From: Oscillospiraceae bacterium
Lineage (GTDB): Bacteria > Bacillota > Clostridia > Oscillospirales > Oscillospiraceae
Length of the DNA: 64,000 nt
Assembly: GCA_902775985.1 (NCBI GenBank)
Contig: CACYOR010000001.1
Span: 1 to 64,000 of the forward strand
Direction of reading: 5' to 3'
Part shown: in pieces, positions 53,292 through 61,908 of the stretch
Numbering within the stretch: the first letter of the stretch is position 1
How the letters are laid out: every line of letters starts with the position of its first letter
Made by a program: the position numbers and the translations under genes
Notes under the pieces: model-generated
Told to the model about the DNA's origin: nothing
Seen by the model: only the letters and a program-made list of their open reading frames with translations
Databases searched by the model: none

Positions 53292-54680
53292 ATGGATAAA
53301 AACACCAGAATCTGCATCATCGGCGGCGGCCCTGCCGGCCTGTCCGCTGGTATGTACCTGGAGCAGAAGGGCTACGAGAACTATACCATTCTCGAGCGTC
53401 AGGACCGCGTCGGCGGCAAGTGCTGGAGCCCTTACTACAAGGGCAGACGTTATGAGATGGGCGCCATCATGGGCGTGCCCTCTTACTATGCTGTACACGA
53501 TGTGGAAGAGTTCTGCGGCATTACCCACGACGGCCCGAAACTGAACCGCAACTATAAGGACAAAGACGGCAAGGTCATCGAGCCCTTTGCCCGTACCGTC
53601 GGCAACATCATCAGGAATCCCTGGCTGCTGAAGATGAAGGGCCAGCTGAAAAAGTTCGGCGAGCTGCTGGAGACCAAGTACAAGGGATACGATGTGAACG
53701 GCCACCGCGGCGTTGCCGAGGGTCGTTACGACGGCTATGCCGTTACCCCGGGCCGTGAGAAGGTCGAGGGCGTGAACCCCAACCTGAAGGATCTGGCCCT
53801 GCCCTTTAAGGAATTCTGCGAGATGAACGGCGTTCCCCTGGTTCAGAAGATCTGGATCGGACCCTTCACCTCTTTCGGTTACGGCTACTTTGACGAGATC
53901 CCCGCGGCCTACGTCCTGAAGTATCTGGACTATCAGACCTGCATGAACTTCGTCAAGGTCAACCTCTGGACCTGGAAAGACGGCACCCAGTACATTTGGG
54001 AGCAGTTGAATGCCCACCTGAAGAATCCCGCCCGCCTGAACAGCACCATCGAGAAGGTGGAGCGCAAGGACGGCAAGGTCTTCGTCACCGTGAACGGTGA
54101 GGTTGAGGAGTACGACAAGATCATCGTCACCGCGCCTCTGTACATCCCCAACAAGCGCGCCGATGGCCAGAAGGGCATGGTCGAGTATTTCGACGCCCGC
54201 GAGGACGAGGTCGCCCTCTTCTCCAAGATCGACTACGAGCGCTATGATGTGCAGGCCTTCCTGACCAAGCCCGAGAATCATCCCGAGATCTCCTACTATG
54301 TGTTTGACAACATGGTGCCCGAGAAGCTCGGCCGCCTGATGGTCTACTATCGCCGCTGGAGAGATGAGATCGACCAGGTCATCACCACCTATGCGCTGCG
54401 CAAGCACAAGAACTCCGCCGAGATCCCCTATGACACCTGCCGCCAGATGGTGCAGGACGACCTGAAGATCATGGGCAACCCGGCCGAGGAAGTCATCAAC
54501 GAGTGGTCCGTGTACTACTTCCCCCATGTCTTCACCGAGGACTATGCCGCCGGCTGGTACGACAAGGTTGAGGCTATGCAGGGCAAGTACGACACCTACT
54601 ATGCCGGCGAGGTCATGTCCTTCGGCGACATGGACGAGACGGCCGAGTACTCCCGCGAGCTGGTTGACAGATTCTTCTAA
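53292..54680 (+). CDS. FAD-dependent amine-oxidase-like oxidoreductase
   Basis: 462 residues from ATG 53292, which has a perfect GGAGG; an open frame upstream crosses the promoter. The N-terminus is a dinucleotide-binding fold (CIIGGGPAGLSAGMYLEQKG), then LERQDRVGGKCWSPYYKGRR and YEMGAIMGVP, the flavin-binding arrangement of amine oxidases and protoporphyrinogen/phytoene-type oxidoreductases. The middle includes IVTAPLYIPNKRADG and the C-terminus lacks a membrane segment. Codon use is highly biased like the ribosomal genes, suggesting strong expression. It is the first of three flavoprotein genes. No substrate can be assigned. Confidence 0.85.
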   Translation: MDKNTRICIIGGGPAGLSAGMYLEQKGYENYTILERQDRVGGKCWSPYYKGRRYEMGAIMGVPSYYAVHDVEEFCGITHDGPKLNRNYKDKDGKVIEPFARTVGNIIRNPWLLKMKGQLKKFGELLETKYKGYDVNGHRGVAEGRYDGYAVTPGREKVEGVNPNLKDLALPFKEFCEMNGVPLVQKIWIGPFTSFGYGYFDEIPAAYVLKYLDYQTCMNFVKVNLWTWKDGTQYIWEQLNAHLKNPARLNSTIEKVERKDGKVFVTVNGEVEEYDKIIVTAPLYIPNKRADGQKGMVEYFDAREDEVALFSKIDYERYDVQAFLTKPENHPEISYYVFDNMVPEKLGRLMVYYRRWRDEIDQVITTYALRKHKNSAEIPYDTCRQMVQDDLKIMGNPAEEVINEWSVYYFPHVFTEDYAAGWYDKVEAMQGKYDTYYAGEVMSFGDMDETAEYSRELVDRFF

Positions 54681-54691
54681 GAAAACGATAC

Positions 54692-54724
54692 GATCGAGGG
54701 CAAAGCCTGACTCTGCCCTCGATC
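54692..54724 (+). terminator. Intra-operon hairpin between the two FAD-enzyme genes
   Basis: An 11-bp perfect stem (54692-54702 with 54714-54724) is followed by TTTCTG. The short T-run suggests partial termination or an RNA-stability element lowering expression of the two downstream genes. Confidence 0.6.
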
Positions 54725-54743
54725 TTTCTGAAAGGGAATGCAT

Positions 54744-56285
54744 ATGAAATTTTACAAAGACCATTATGACGTGGTCATCATCGGCGGCGCGCTGGCCGGT
54801 ATGTCCGCGGGCCTGCAGCTGCAGGCCTGGGGCATCAAGGATGTGCTGATCCTGGAAAAGCACAACATGCCCGGCGGCCTGGCCACGGATTTCGTGCGCA
54901 ACGGCTTTGAGATCGAGGCGACGCTGCATGAGATGATGTCCATCGGCAAACCCGGCAATCGCCTGAAGGTCGGCCAGTTTTTTGACGACATGGGCGTGGA
55001 TATCGACTGGCTGCCTGTCCCCGAGTGCTATCGCGCGGTGCTGCCCAACTCCGGCATCGACATCACCCTCCACGACGGCTATGAGACCATGGCGCGGGAG
55101 ATCGACGCGGCCTGCCCCGGCACCTTTGAAAAGGTGCACGAGCTGATGCTGCTCTGCCGCCGCGTCTACGACAGCATGAACTATCTCTCCGTCCACCCGA
55201 TGAGCAAGCTGCAGATGCTCCTCAAGCATCCCGACTTTGTCAAGACCGTGGGCTATTCCGCTACCGAGGTCATCAACACCTTCAAGCTGCCCAAGAAGGC
55301 CGTGGAAATGCTGACTCCCTATTGGATCTATGTGGGCAACCGCATGGACGATCTGCCCTTCACCATTTACGCTTTCCTGATGGCCGACTATTTCACCGGC
55401 TCCTATGTCTGCCGCGGCTTCAGCCATGAGATGAGCCTCAAGATGCAGATGAAGTTCCAGGAGAACGGCGGCCAGTACGAGTTCAACCAGGAAGTGGAAA
55501 AGATCCTGGTGGAGAACGGCAAGGTGACCGGCGTGCGCACCCGCCGCGGCGATGAGATCCACTGCGATTACGTCATTTCCGGCCCCTATCCCAACAAGGT
55601 CTACACCCAGATGATCGAGCCGCTGAGCGAGGTTCCCGTCGGCGCCATCAAGATGATCAACGGCCGCAAGCTCTCCGTGGTGCCTGTGTCCGTCATCATG
55701 GTCATTGAGGGTACGCCCGAAGAGAACGGTGTCTTCAACTACTCCACCTTCTCCGGTACCACCATGGACACCAACGAGATCTGGGAGAACTATTCCAACA
55801 TCACCGAGCCCTATAACTATATCACCACCATCTGCCTCAACTACGCCAATCCGACGCTGCCGGAGGGCTATACCCAGCTCTCCATCACGGCTCTGGTACC
55901 CTCCAAGCCTTTTGAGAATGTGAAGGAAGAGGAGTACTACGATCTCAAGCGCCGTCTGGCCAACGAGATGATCGAGGAGTACATCAAGATCGGCGGCGTG
56001 GACTTCCGTCCCCGTATCACCGAGTTTGAGGTCACCACGCCCATGACGGTCTCTCACTATGTGGGCGCCTGGAAGGGCAACATCTACGGTTACTCCCACG
56101 CCATGGCCGACCACGCGGTGGCCCGTCTGCAGATGAAGGAGAAGGATCACTTCATCGAAGGTCTGGAGTTTGCCGGCGCCCACGGCATGTCCGGCGACGG
56201 CATGGGCCCGCAGATCACCAACGGCCGCGCGGCTGCCAAGGCTGTCCGTGAGGACATGGAGAAGAAAAAGGAGGCGCAGAAATGA
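54744..56285 (+). CDS. Phytoene desaturase/retinol saturase-like FAD oxidoreductase
   Basis: 513 residues from ATG 54744 (AAAGGGA 6 bases upstream). The Rossmann start VVIIGGALAGMSAGLQLQ is a variant of GxGxxG, with Ala where the middle Gly is expected. It continues LILEKHNMPGGLATDFVRNG, the CrtI/RetSat-type flavin segment, and ends ISGPYPNKVYTQM...GLEFAGAHGMSGDGMGPQITNGRAAAKAV, the characteristic C-terminal FAD motif. Family enzymes desaturate, isomerise or saturate polyenes. In an anaerobe with a coupled ferredoxin reductase, reduction of a double bond is more likely than oxidation. The stop overlaps the next start (ATGA). Confidence 0.85.
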   Translation: MKFYKDHYDVVIIGGALAGMSAGLQLQAWGIKDVLILEKHNMPGGLATDFVRNGFEIEATLHEMMSIGKPGNRLKVGQFFDDMGVDIDWLPVPECYRAVLPNSGIDITLHDGYETMAREIDAACPGTFEKVHELMLLCRRVYDSMNYLSVHPMSKLQMLLKHPDFVKTVGYSATEVINTFKLPKKAVEMLTPYWIYVGNRMDDLPFTIYAFLMADYFTGSYVCRGFSHEMSLKMQMKFQENGGQYEFNQEVEKILVENGKVTGVRTRRGDEIHCDYVISGPYPNKVYTQMIEPLSEVPVGAIKMINGRKLSVVPVSVIMVIEGTPEENGVFNYSTFSGTTMDTNEIWENYSNITEPYNYITTICLNYANPTLPEGYTQLSITALVPSKPFENVKEEEYYDLKRRLANEMIEEYIKIGGVDFRPRITEFEVTTPMTVSHYVGAWKGNIYGYSHAMADHAVARLQMKEKDHFIEGLEFAGAHGMSGDGMGPQITNGRAAAKAVREDMEKKKEAQK

Positions 56286-57472
56286 GCATCACCGTGAAAG
56301 GCTTTTTGAAGGATGTGGGCGGCGCCTCCCGCGTCACCAAGCTGAGAGAAGAGAGCTATGTCAACGCCTCTCCTGTGCCCGATCGCCGCGATCCCATCCG
56401 GGAGCTGGCCGATAAGCTCCATCCCGCCGGGATGAAGGTTAAGGTTGTGGATATCCGCGAGGCGTCTCCCAGCTCCCGTACCTTCCGCTTTGAATCCTGC
56501 GACGGCCATATTCCCGTGTTCCAGTGCGGTCAGTATGTGAACTTCCGTCTGCAGATCGGCGAGAGTGTTCTCTCCCGTCCCTATACCCTGGCCTCCGCGC
56601 CCTATGAGGCGAGAGGGGAGCACGGCTTCTTTGAAGTCACCATCCGCCGCAACGTGCCCTATCTGGTGCCCGATTACTTCTTTGAGCATGTGAAGGTGGG
56701 CGACGTGCTGGACGCCAATCTGCCCTTTGGCACCTTCTACTGGGAGCCGATGCGTGACAGCAAAAATATTGTGGCCCTGGCCGGCGGCTCCGGCATTACG
56801 CCGTTCCACAGCATGGCCAAGGAGATCGCCAATGGCAAGATGAAGGGCTGCAAGCTGACCATCCTCTACGGCTCTGTCAAGGCCAACGACATCGTGCTCA
56901 AGGACGAGCTGGACAAGATCGAGGCGGCCTGCCCGGACGTGAAGGTCGTGCATGTCCTCTCCGATGAGCCGGATTGGGACGGCGAAAAGGGCTTTATCAC
57001 CAAGGAACTCATTGAAAAGTACTCTGAGGGCGACGTGACCTATATGTTCTGCGGCCCGCTGCCCATGTTCCGTTTTGTGAAGAAGGCGCTGGACGAGATG
57101 GGCATCACGGCCCGCCGCTTCCGCCATGATGTGGTCAACAACCCCGCCGATGTCTCCACGCTGCCTGGCTATCCCAAGGGGACAGAGAAGAAGACCTTCC
57201 ACATCACGGTTGTCCGCGGTATCCACGAGGATGTGATCCAGGCCAATGCCGCCGAGCCGGTGGCCGTCGCGCTGGAGCGCTCCGGCATCGCCATCGACAC
57301 CCACTGCCGCAACGGCGAGTGCGGCTTCTGCCGCAGCCAGCTGCTGAGCGGTGAGATCTTTGTCTCCCCGATCGGAGACGGCCGCCGCCGCATGGATAAA
57401 GAGCTTGGCTGGTTCCACGCCTGCTCTTCCTGGCCGCTGACCGACCTGAAGATCAAGATTCCCATCATGTAA
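56282..57472 (+). CDS. Ferredoxin reductase fused to a C-terminal [2Fe-2S] ferredoxin
   Basis: 396 residues. After a ~50-residue N-terminal extension comes the FNR-type FAD domain (VFQCGQYVNFRL and RPYTLASAPYEARGE) and the NAD(P) domain (LAGGSGITPFHSMAKE, YMFCGPLPMFRFVKKAL). A plant-type ferredoxin domain follows with THCRNGECGFCRSQLLSG and the fourth Cys in FHACSSWPLTD. It should pass electrons from NAD(P)H through FAD to the 2Fe-2S centre and on to a partner. Overlap with the CrtI-like gene identifies that protein as the likely partner. The N-terminal extension has no recognised motif. Confidence 0.92.
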   Translation: MSITVKGFLKDVGGASRVTKLREESYVNASPVPDRRDPIRELADKLHPAGMKVKVVDIREASPSSRTFRFESCDGHIPVFQCGQYVNFRLQIGESVLSRPYTLASAPYEARGEHGFFEVTIRRNVPYLVPDYFFEHVKVGDVLDANLPFGTFYWEPMRDSKNIVALAGGSGITPFHSMAKEIANGKMKGCKLTILYGSVKANDIVLKDELDKIEAACPDVKVVHVLSDEPDWDGEKGFITKELIEKYSEGDVTYMFCGPLPMFRFVKKALDEMGITARRFRHDVVNNPADVSTLPGYPKGTEKKTFHITVVRGIHEDVIQANAAEPVAVALERSGIAIDTHCRNGECGFCRSQLLSGEIFVSPIGDGRRRMDKELGWFHACSSWPLTDLKIKIPIM

Positions 57473-57481
57473 TCAGAGAAC

Positions 57482-57513
57482 AACAGCCCGACCGTCTGCG
57501 GCCGGGCTGTTTT
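57482..57513 (+). terminator. Terminator of the flavoprotein operon
   Basis: An 11- to 12-bp GC-rich stem (57482-57493 with 57500-57510) is followed by TTTTC. Confidence 0.85.
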
Positions 57514-57516
57514 CAA

Positions 57517-57552
57517 CAAAACGGATCCGGGACAAGTGCCTCGGATCCGTTT
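57517..57552 (-). terminator. Terminator of the leftward CofE-type gene
   Basis: A stem of about 12 bp with AACGGATCCG and its complement (57520-57529 and 57542-57551) is followed on the minus strand by TTTTGTTG. Confidence 0.8.
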
Positions 57553-57556
57553 ACGT

Positions 57557-58750
57557 TTAATCGGTGGTGTAGTTGTCAAAGTAACCCTGGATATAGACAA
57601 TGGGCGTACCCTTATCGCCGCTGCCGGAGGTCAGGTCACAGAGAGAACCGATCAGGTCGGTCAGACGGCGGGGCGTGGTGCCCTCGGAGACCATCTGGCC
57701 CACCAGGCTTCCGTCCTTCTTCTGGATCTCGCCCTTGATGGCGTCCTTCAGCGCTTCGCCGGAGAGATCGGCAAAGTCGTTATCGGCCAGGTACTTGAGC
57801 TTGAGCTCATTGGGCGTGCCCTCGAGGCCGGAGGTGTAGGCGGGGGAGACAACAGGATCGGCCAGCTCCCAGATCTTGCCGACGGGATCTTTGAAGGCAC
57901 CGTCACCATAGACCATGACTTCCACATGCTTGCCGGTCTTTTCCAGCAGTTCAGCCTGTATGCCCTCGACAAGGGGCTGGCAATCCCGCGGGAAGAGCTT
58001 GACCTTATCCTCGGTGGCCTTGTTGGTGCCGAGCAGGCCGAACTTTTCGTTGTAGCCGCTGCCGTTGACCGGTGCGTCCAGAATCTCATCCATACCATAC
58101 ACGCGCTCTGCGCCGGCGGCGAGCAGAATGCGCTTGGTGCGGGCGCGGGTGTGAATGTCGCAGTTGATGACGTTCTTGGTGTAGTTGAGGATCTCACGGG
58201 CATCGTTGGCAAAGATGACTTCGACCTCGGCGCCGGCCTCACGGATCAGATTGGAATAGAACTCCACATAATCCACGCCGGTAAAACGGTGCTTCTTATA
58301 GCCGAACAGCTCCCGATACTTGGCCAGATCCAACACATCGCGGTAAGGATTAATGCCATTGGCGTCCAGAGAATCCCAATCGACCAGGTGGTTGCCGACC
58401 TCGTCAGAGGGATAGGAGAGCATGAGCACGACCTTCTTGGCGCCTTTGGCGATGCCGCGCAGACAGATCGAAAACCGGTTGCGACTGAGGATGGGGAAGA
58501 TAACGCCCACGGTTTCTCCGCCGAGCTTGGCGCGAACATCGGCGGCAATGTCGTCAACGGTGGCATAGTTGCCCTGCGCCCGTGCGACAATAGCCTCTGT
58601 CATGCAGACGATATCCCGGTCGCGAATCGCGAAGCCTTCGCTCTCGGCGGCCTGCAGGACACAGTCGACAACGATTTTCTTCAGATCATCGCCTTCGCGA
58701 ATGATCGGGGCGCGGACGCCTCTGGATACCGTTCCTACCATGCGACTCAT
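57557..58750 (-). CDS. CofE-type coenzyme F420-0:L-glutamate ligase family protein
   Basis: 397 residues with AGAGGTG upstream of ATG 58750. CofE-family features are RDRDIVCMTEAIVARAQGNY near the N-terminus, FPILSRNRFSICLRGIAKGA, CDIHTRARTKRILLAAG, and the C-terminal SEGTTPRRLTDLIGSLCDLTSGSG with the acidic and Ser-rich metal/GTP region. True CofE is about 250 residues and adds glutamates to F420; this longer form is common in Clostridia that lack the other F420 genes, and none is visible here. I would not assign F420 synthesis. It is likely an amide ligase on another carboxylate. It is monocistronic. Confidence 0.8.
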   Translation of the reverse strand: MSRMVGTVSRGVRAPIIREGDDLKKIVVDCVLQAAESEGFAIRDRDIVCMTEAIVARAQGNYATVDDIAADVRAKLGGETVGVIFPILSRNRFSICLRGIAKGAKKVVLMLSYPSDEVGNHLVDWDSLDANGINPYRDVLDLAKYRELFGYKKHRFTGVDYVEFYSNLIREAGAEVEVIFANDAREILNYTKNVINCDIHTRARTKRILLAAGAERVYGMDEILDAPVNGSGYNEKFGLLGTNKATEDKVKLFPRDCQPLVEGIQAELLEKTGKHVEVMVYGDGAFKDPVGKIWELADPVVSPAYTSGLEGTPNELKLKYLADNDFADLSGEALKDAIKGEIQKKDGSLVGQMVSEGTTPRRLTDLIGSLCDLTSGSGDKGTPIVYIQGYFDNYTTD

Positions 58751-58786
58751 ATAAGCAGCACCTCTTTCTATGTATTTAACGGAGAC

Positions 58787-58814
58787 ACTATACTACAAGA
58801 TGTTGAATTTGTAA
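58787..58814 (-). promoter_or_regulatory. Promoter of the CofE-type gene
   Basis: Leftward TTACAA (58809-58814), a 16-base spacer and TATAGT (58787-58792), upstream of the start at 58750. Confidence 0.65.
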
Positions 58815-58816
58815 AA

Positions 58817-58854
58817 CAAAATTTTCACCCGTCATACAAGAATGACGGGTGAAA
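58817..58854 (-). terminator. Terminator of the BlaI/BlaR1 operon
   Basis: A 12- to 13-bp stem (58823-58834 with 58842-58854) is followed on the minus strand by AAAATTTTGTTTT. It lies 26 bases past the BlaR1-type stop. Confidence 0.8.
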
Positions 58855-58879
58855 TCATTCGGAAAAAATGGGAACGAAA

Positions 58880-60811
58880 CTATGGCAGAGAAATCGGAAT
58901 CAGTTCCGGATGCTCCATGAAGGGGCGGCAGTTTTCCGGATCATAGTTTGGATCGAAGGAATAAAAGCGCATGACGACATCATATCCGTCGATTGTTCCG
59001 CGGGATTCAGCCATAAAACAGGCGCAGTCCAGAAAAGCTGAAGTTATGCTGCGGTTATAGCTCATGGACATGGGTGTGTCTGTGCTTTCGGGGTTCCGGC
59101 GCTGACTGGCGAACAGTGCTGAACCACTTTCCGCGTTATACCAGATCCGGGTCACGCGCGGGAGGCCTGTCTCCCGGCCCATTATATAGAGAGGCTCCCA
59201 TTCCCGAGTCAGATCTGTGCTTTCCGGCGGGAGACTGATCAGAGACAGATTCTTCTCTTGTGCAGACAGCTCTTCTCGGCTGATTGGGCTGTATGTGCCG
59301 TGAATCTCATAGCGCATGAGCGCCAGCAGCATGGTCGGATAACTCTGGCCGTATTGCTCGGCGGCAAGCCTCTGCGGTGAGCGAAATGAGGCGCCGGAGG
59401 CGACAGAAGGCAGATCAAGACTGGGAGGCCCGGCTGTGTAGTAGCGGAGATACACCAGCGTGTCGTATAGCGAGAAGCTGTATTCCTGGACTTGCTGAGC
59501 CCAATCATAGCTCGGGTACTGCCACAGCCCCTGTGCGTATTCCGGATCCATAGTATTTAGGTCTGTGATCCAGTGAGCCACCAGGACCTCCTGTTTTTCC
59601 TCATCAAACCACAGTTCTTTGTGACGCAGCAGACCCATGTTGTTGTCCCAGGTAAAGTGAATCTCGCTGTTTGTCAGAGTAGCTTCCGCCTCCGGAAGGA
59701 CAAGCAGAGGCGCGTCATAGCTGATCCCATAGCCAAACAGACTGAATTCACTGTAGGCAGGCTCCGCCTCACTGTGAAGCAGCTCTGCTTCAAAAGGGCT
59801 AAGATCGGAGCGATCATCCGGAACGCCTGCCACGATGTCGTCGCTGTATTCCGGAGGCAAGTTTGCCGCAGCGGTATCGGGCGGATCCGTCAGAAAACAA
59901 AGGGCCAAAACCAGGCAGGCCAGCCCGGAAACCAGCAGCATCCATCGCGTCGGTTTTTGATAGCGGAGAATACTCCTAATGCGTGTTTTCACGTCCGATT
60001 CTCCAAAGGCAAGAGGGCAGGGAGTCACCGCGCTGCGGGAAGCGCTGCAAGTCAGCAGTGCGTTGGAATAGAGCTTTTTCGCACCTGGGCCCAACTGACG
60101 GAGGACAAACTCGTCACAGGCCAGCTCAATATCCCGGCTGTAGAGCAAAAAGGCCAACCAGAACAGCGGATGGAACCAGCAGAAGGACAGAAAGAGAAAG
60201 CCAAGGGGCTTGAACCAGTGATCATGACGGAGAATATGCCCCTGCTCGTGCGCCAAAACCAGCGCCATTGTGTCTTCATCCAGACCATAGGGGAGATAGA
60301 TTTTTGGCCTTGCGATCCCCAGAACAAAAGGCGAGGACAACCGCTCACTGAGGCGGATGTTATCTCGGAGCGGAAGCGAGTCCGCCACCAGTCTCCGCAG
60401 ACGCCAATCACTGAACAACGCATACAGCAGCAAGGCACAGAAACCGAGAAGCCAGATCCATGCCCAAATATGAGTCCAGATCTGCAGTGGATTGACAGAG
60501 TTCTCAACCGATGGCGCCATGGCCTGCGAGAAAGAGCCGTTTACCGACTGATCAAGGACCGGGATGCCGCTGTGGATGCTGGGCAGGTCGTTAATAAGCT
60601 CCTGGGGCGGCAGCGTCCGGGCGGAAGGGATAAGGCTGAGCGGGCTCTTGATGCGAGCCGGGAGAAGCATCCGAACCGGGACAAATGCCCAGAGCAGGCA
60701 GCGCAGATTCTTCGGCGCCCGATTCAGCAGCAGACGCAGCAAGACGACGGCGAGAATCAGCCAGCCGGCGGCAATGCTGCGATTCAAAAGCTCAAGGAAG
60801 ACAGCGTCCAT
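58880..60811 (-). CDS. BlaR1/MecR1-like M56 family sensor peptidase
   Basis: 643 residues. About four transmembrane helices lie in the first 320 residues, with the zinc protease motif HEQGH (about 188-192, in LVLAHEQGHILRHDHW) and the downstream CDEFVLRQLG conserved in M56 peptidases. The C-terminal ~310 residues are extracytoplasmic and do not show the penicillin-binding SxxK/SxN set of true BlaR1, so the signal may be something other than a beta-lactam. It starts one base inside the BlaI-type stop (TAATG). By family analogy it senses an outside signal and triggers cleavage of the repressor. Confidence 0.9.
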   Translation of the reverse strand: MDAVFLELLNRSIAAGWLILAVVLLRLLLNRAPKNLRCLLWAFVPVRMLLPARIKSPLSLIPSARTLPPQELINDLPSIHSGIPVLDQSVNGSFSQAMAPSVENSVNPLQIWTHIWAWIWLLGFCALLLYALFSDWRLRRLVADSLPLRDNIRLSERLSSPFVLGIARPKIYLPYGLDEDTMALVLAHEQGHILRHDHWFKPLGFLFLSFCWFHPLFWLAFLLYSRDIELACDEFVLRQLGPGAKKLYSNALLTCSASRSAVTPCPLAFGESDVKTRIRSILRYQKPTRWMLLVSGLACLVLALCFLTDPPDTAAANLPPEYSDDIVAGVPDDRSDLSPFEAELLHSEAEPAYSEFSLFGYGISYDAPLLVLPEAEATLTNSEIHFTWDNNMGLLRHKELWFDEEKQEVLVAHWITDLNTMDPEYAQGLWQYPSYDWAQQVQEYSFSLYDTLVYLRYYTAGPPSLDLPSVASGASFRSPQRLAAEQYGQSYPTMLLALMRYEIHGTYSPISREELSAQEKNLSLISLPPESTDLTREWEPLYIMGRETGLPRVTRIWYNAESGSALFASQRRNPESTDTPMSMSYNRSITSAFLDCACFMAESRGTIDGYDVVMRFYSFDPNYDPENCRPFMEHPELIPISLP

Positions 60812-61176
60812 TATCCTTCCTCCGTATATGCGTCGATCATGCGGCGAAGCTCACTGACCTCATCCGCACTGAGCTTTTTGTGCCGCGTAAACGCCGCAAC
60901 AAAGGCGGGCAGCGAGCCGTCAAAGCTTTTTTCCACAAGCTCGTCGATCTGAGCGGACTGAACTTCCTCTTGACTGACAAGAGACCGGACAAGAGCGTTT
61001 TCGCTGATCAGCACGCCGCGCTCCGATAATCGTTTGATAACGGTATAGGTCGTGGCTTTACTCCAATCCAGTCGTTCTTTGCAGAGCTTGACAAGTTCCG
61101 TACTCTTTATGGGCTCAACTTCCCACAGAATCTTGCAGAAGCGATATTCGCTTTCAAATATTTTGGGGACGGACAT
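60811..61176 (-). CDS. BlaI/MecI-family transcriptional repressor
   Basis: 121 residues with GGAGG before ATG 61176. It has the winged-helix N-terminal half (ESEYRFCKILWEVEPIKSTELV, DWSKATTYTVIKRLSERGVL) and the C-terminal dimerisation helices with LVSQEEVQ preceding SFDGSLPAFVAAF, as in BlaI/MecI. The protein should bind operators in its own promoter, where two 17-bp repeats overlap the -10 and leader. Repression is relieved by cleavage after BlaR1 sensing. No beta-lactamase gene is in the window, so the regulon beyond this pair is unknown. Confidence 0.93.
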   Translation of the reverse strand: MSVPKIFESEYRFCKILWEVEPIKSTELVKLCKERLDWSKATTYTVIKRLSERGVLISENALVRSLVSQEEVQSAQIDELVEKSFDGSLPAFVAAFTRHKKLSADEVSELRRMIDAYTEEG

Positions 61177-61195
61177 GATACACCTCCAACAGTTG

Positions 61196-61248
61196 GTCTA
61201 ACGCGTTCAACCTAAATGAAGTCTAACGCATTCGACCAACTTTGTCAA
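61196..61248 (-). promoter_or_regulatory. Promoter and two BlaI-type operators
   Basis: Leftward TTGACA (61243-61248), a 17-base spacer and TAGACT (61220-61225). On the plus strand GTCTAACGCGTTCAACC (61196-61212) and GTCTAACGCATTCGACC (61221-61237) repeat 25 bases apart, differing at two positions. They cover the -10 box and the leader. Confidence 0.75.
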
Positions 61249-61264
61249 GGGGCTTTTGTATTCT

Positions 61265-61304
61265 TAAGAAACCGGGGATGAGAGCATGAATCTCTCATCC
61301 CCGG
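61265..61304 (-). terminator. Terminator of the CotJ operon
   Basis: A 13-bp perfect stem (61272-61284 with 61292-61304) is followed on the minus strand by TTTCTTAAG. Confidence 0.88.
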
Positions 61305-61308
61305 ACAT

Positions 61309-61905
61309 TCAGCGATCAAAAGACGGATTTATGGCATAGAAGTTTCTCTCATTCAGTTTGTCAAGCGTTCTCCTTAGCGCCTCGCCGAAGCGCTGATAGT
61401 GTACGATCTCCCGCTCACGCAGATAGCGCATCACGTTGTTGACGTCCGGATCGTCGCTCAGGCGCAGAATGTTGTCATAGGTAACGCGGGCTTTTTGCTC
61501 GGCGGCCAGGTCCTCATTCAAATCGGCGATCACATCGCCTTTGACCTGCATGGACGCGGCCGTCCAGGGAAAGCCGGAGGCGGCTGTGGGATAGACACCG
61601 GCAGTGTGATCCACAAAATAGGTGTCGAAGCCGGCACGTTTGATCTCCTCCGGCGTCATTTCGCGCGTCAATTGATGCAGGACTGCGGCGACCATCTCCA
61701 AATGGCCGAGCTCTTCCGTGCCGATATCAGTCAACAGACCTTTCAGCTCCGGATACGGCATGGAATAGCGCTGGCTCAGATAGCGCATCGAGGCGCCGAG
61801 CTCGCCATCCGGGCCACCGTATTGGCTGACGATGAATTTGGCCAGAGCCGGGTTGGGCGTTTTGATTTTGACCGGGTACTGCAGCTTCTTTTCATAGACA
61901 AACAT
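61309..61905 (-). CDS. cotJC: Spore coat protein CotJC, manganese catalase family
   Basis: 198 residues, the CotJC length, with GGAGG before ATG 61905. It is a four-helix ferritin-like protein: YLSQRYSMPYPELKGLLTDIG, TEELGHLEMVAAVLHQLT with the dimanganese Glu/His ligands, and DLNEDLAAEQKARVTYDNIL with a second Glu set, plus REREIVHYQRFGEAL. CotJC proteins lie in the inner spore coat and have catalase-like fold. The gene starts 3 bases after the CotJA-CotJB fusion gene, so they share one transcript. Confidence 0.95.
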   Translation of the reverse strand: MFVYEKKLQYPVKIKTPNPALAKFIVSQYGGPDGELGASMRYLSQRYSMPYPELKGLLTDIGTEELGHLEMVAAVLHQLTREMTPEEIKRAGFDTYFVDHTAGVYPTAASGFPWTAASMQVKGDVIADLNEDLAAEQKARVTYDNILRLSDDPDVNNVMRYLREREIVHYQRFGEALRRTLDKLNERNFYAINPSFDR

Positions 61906-61908
61906 GGC

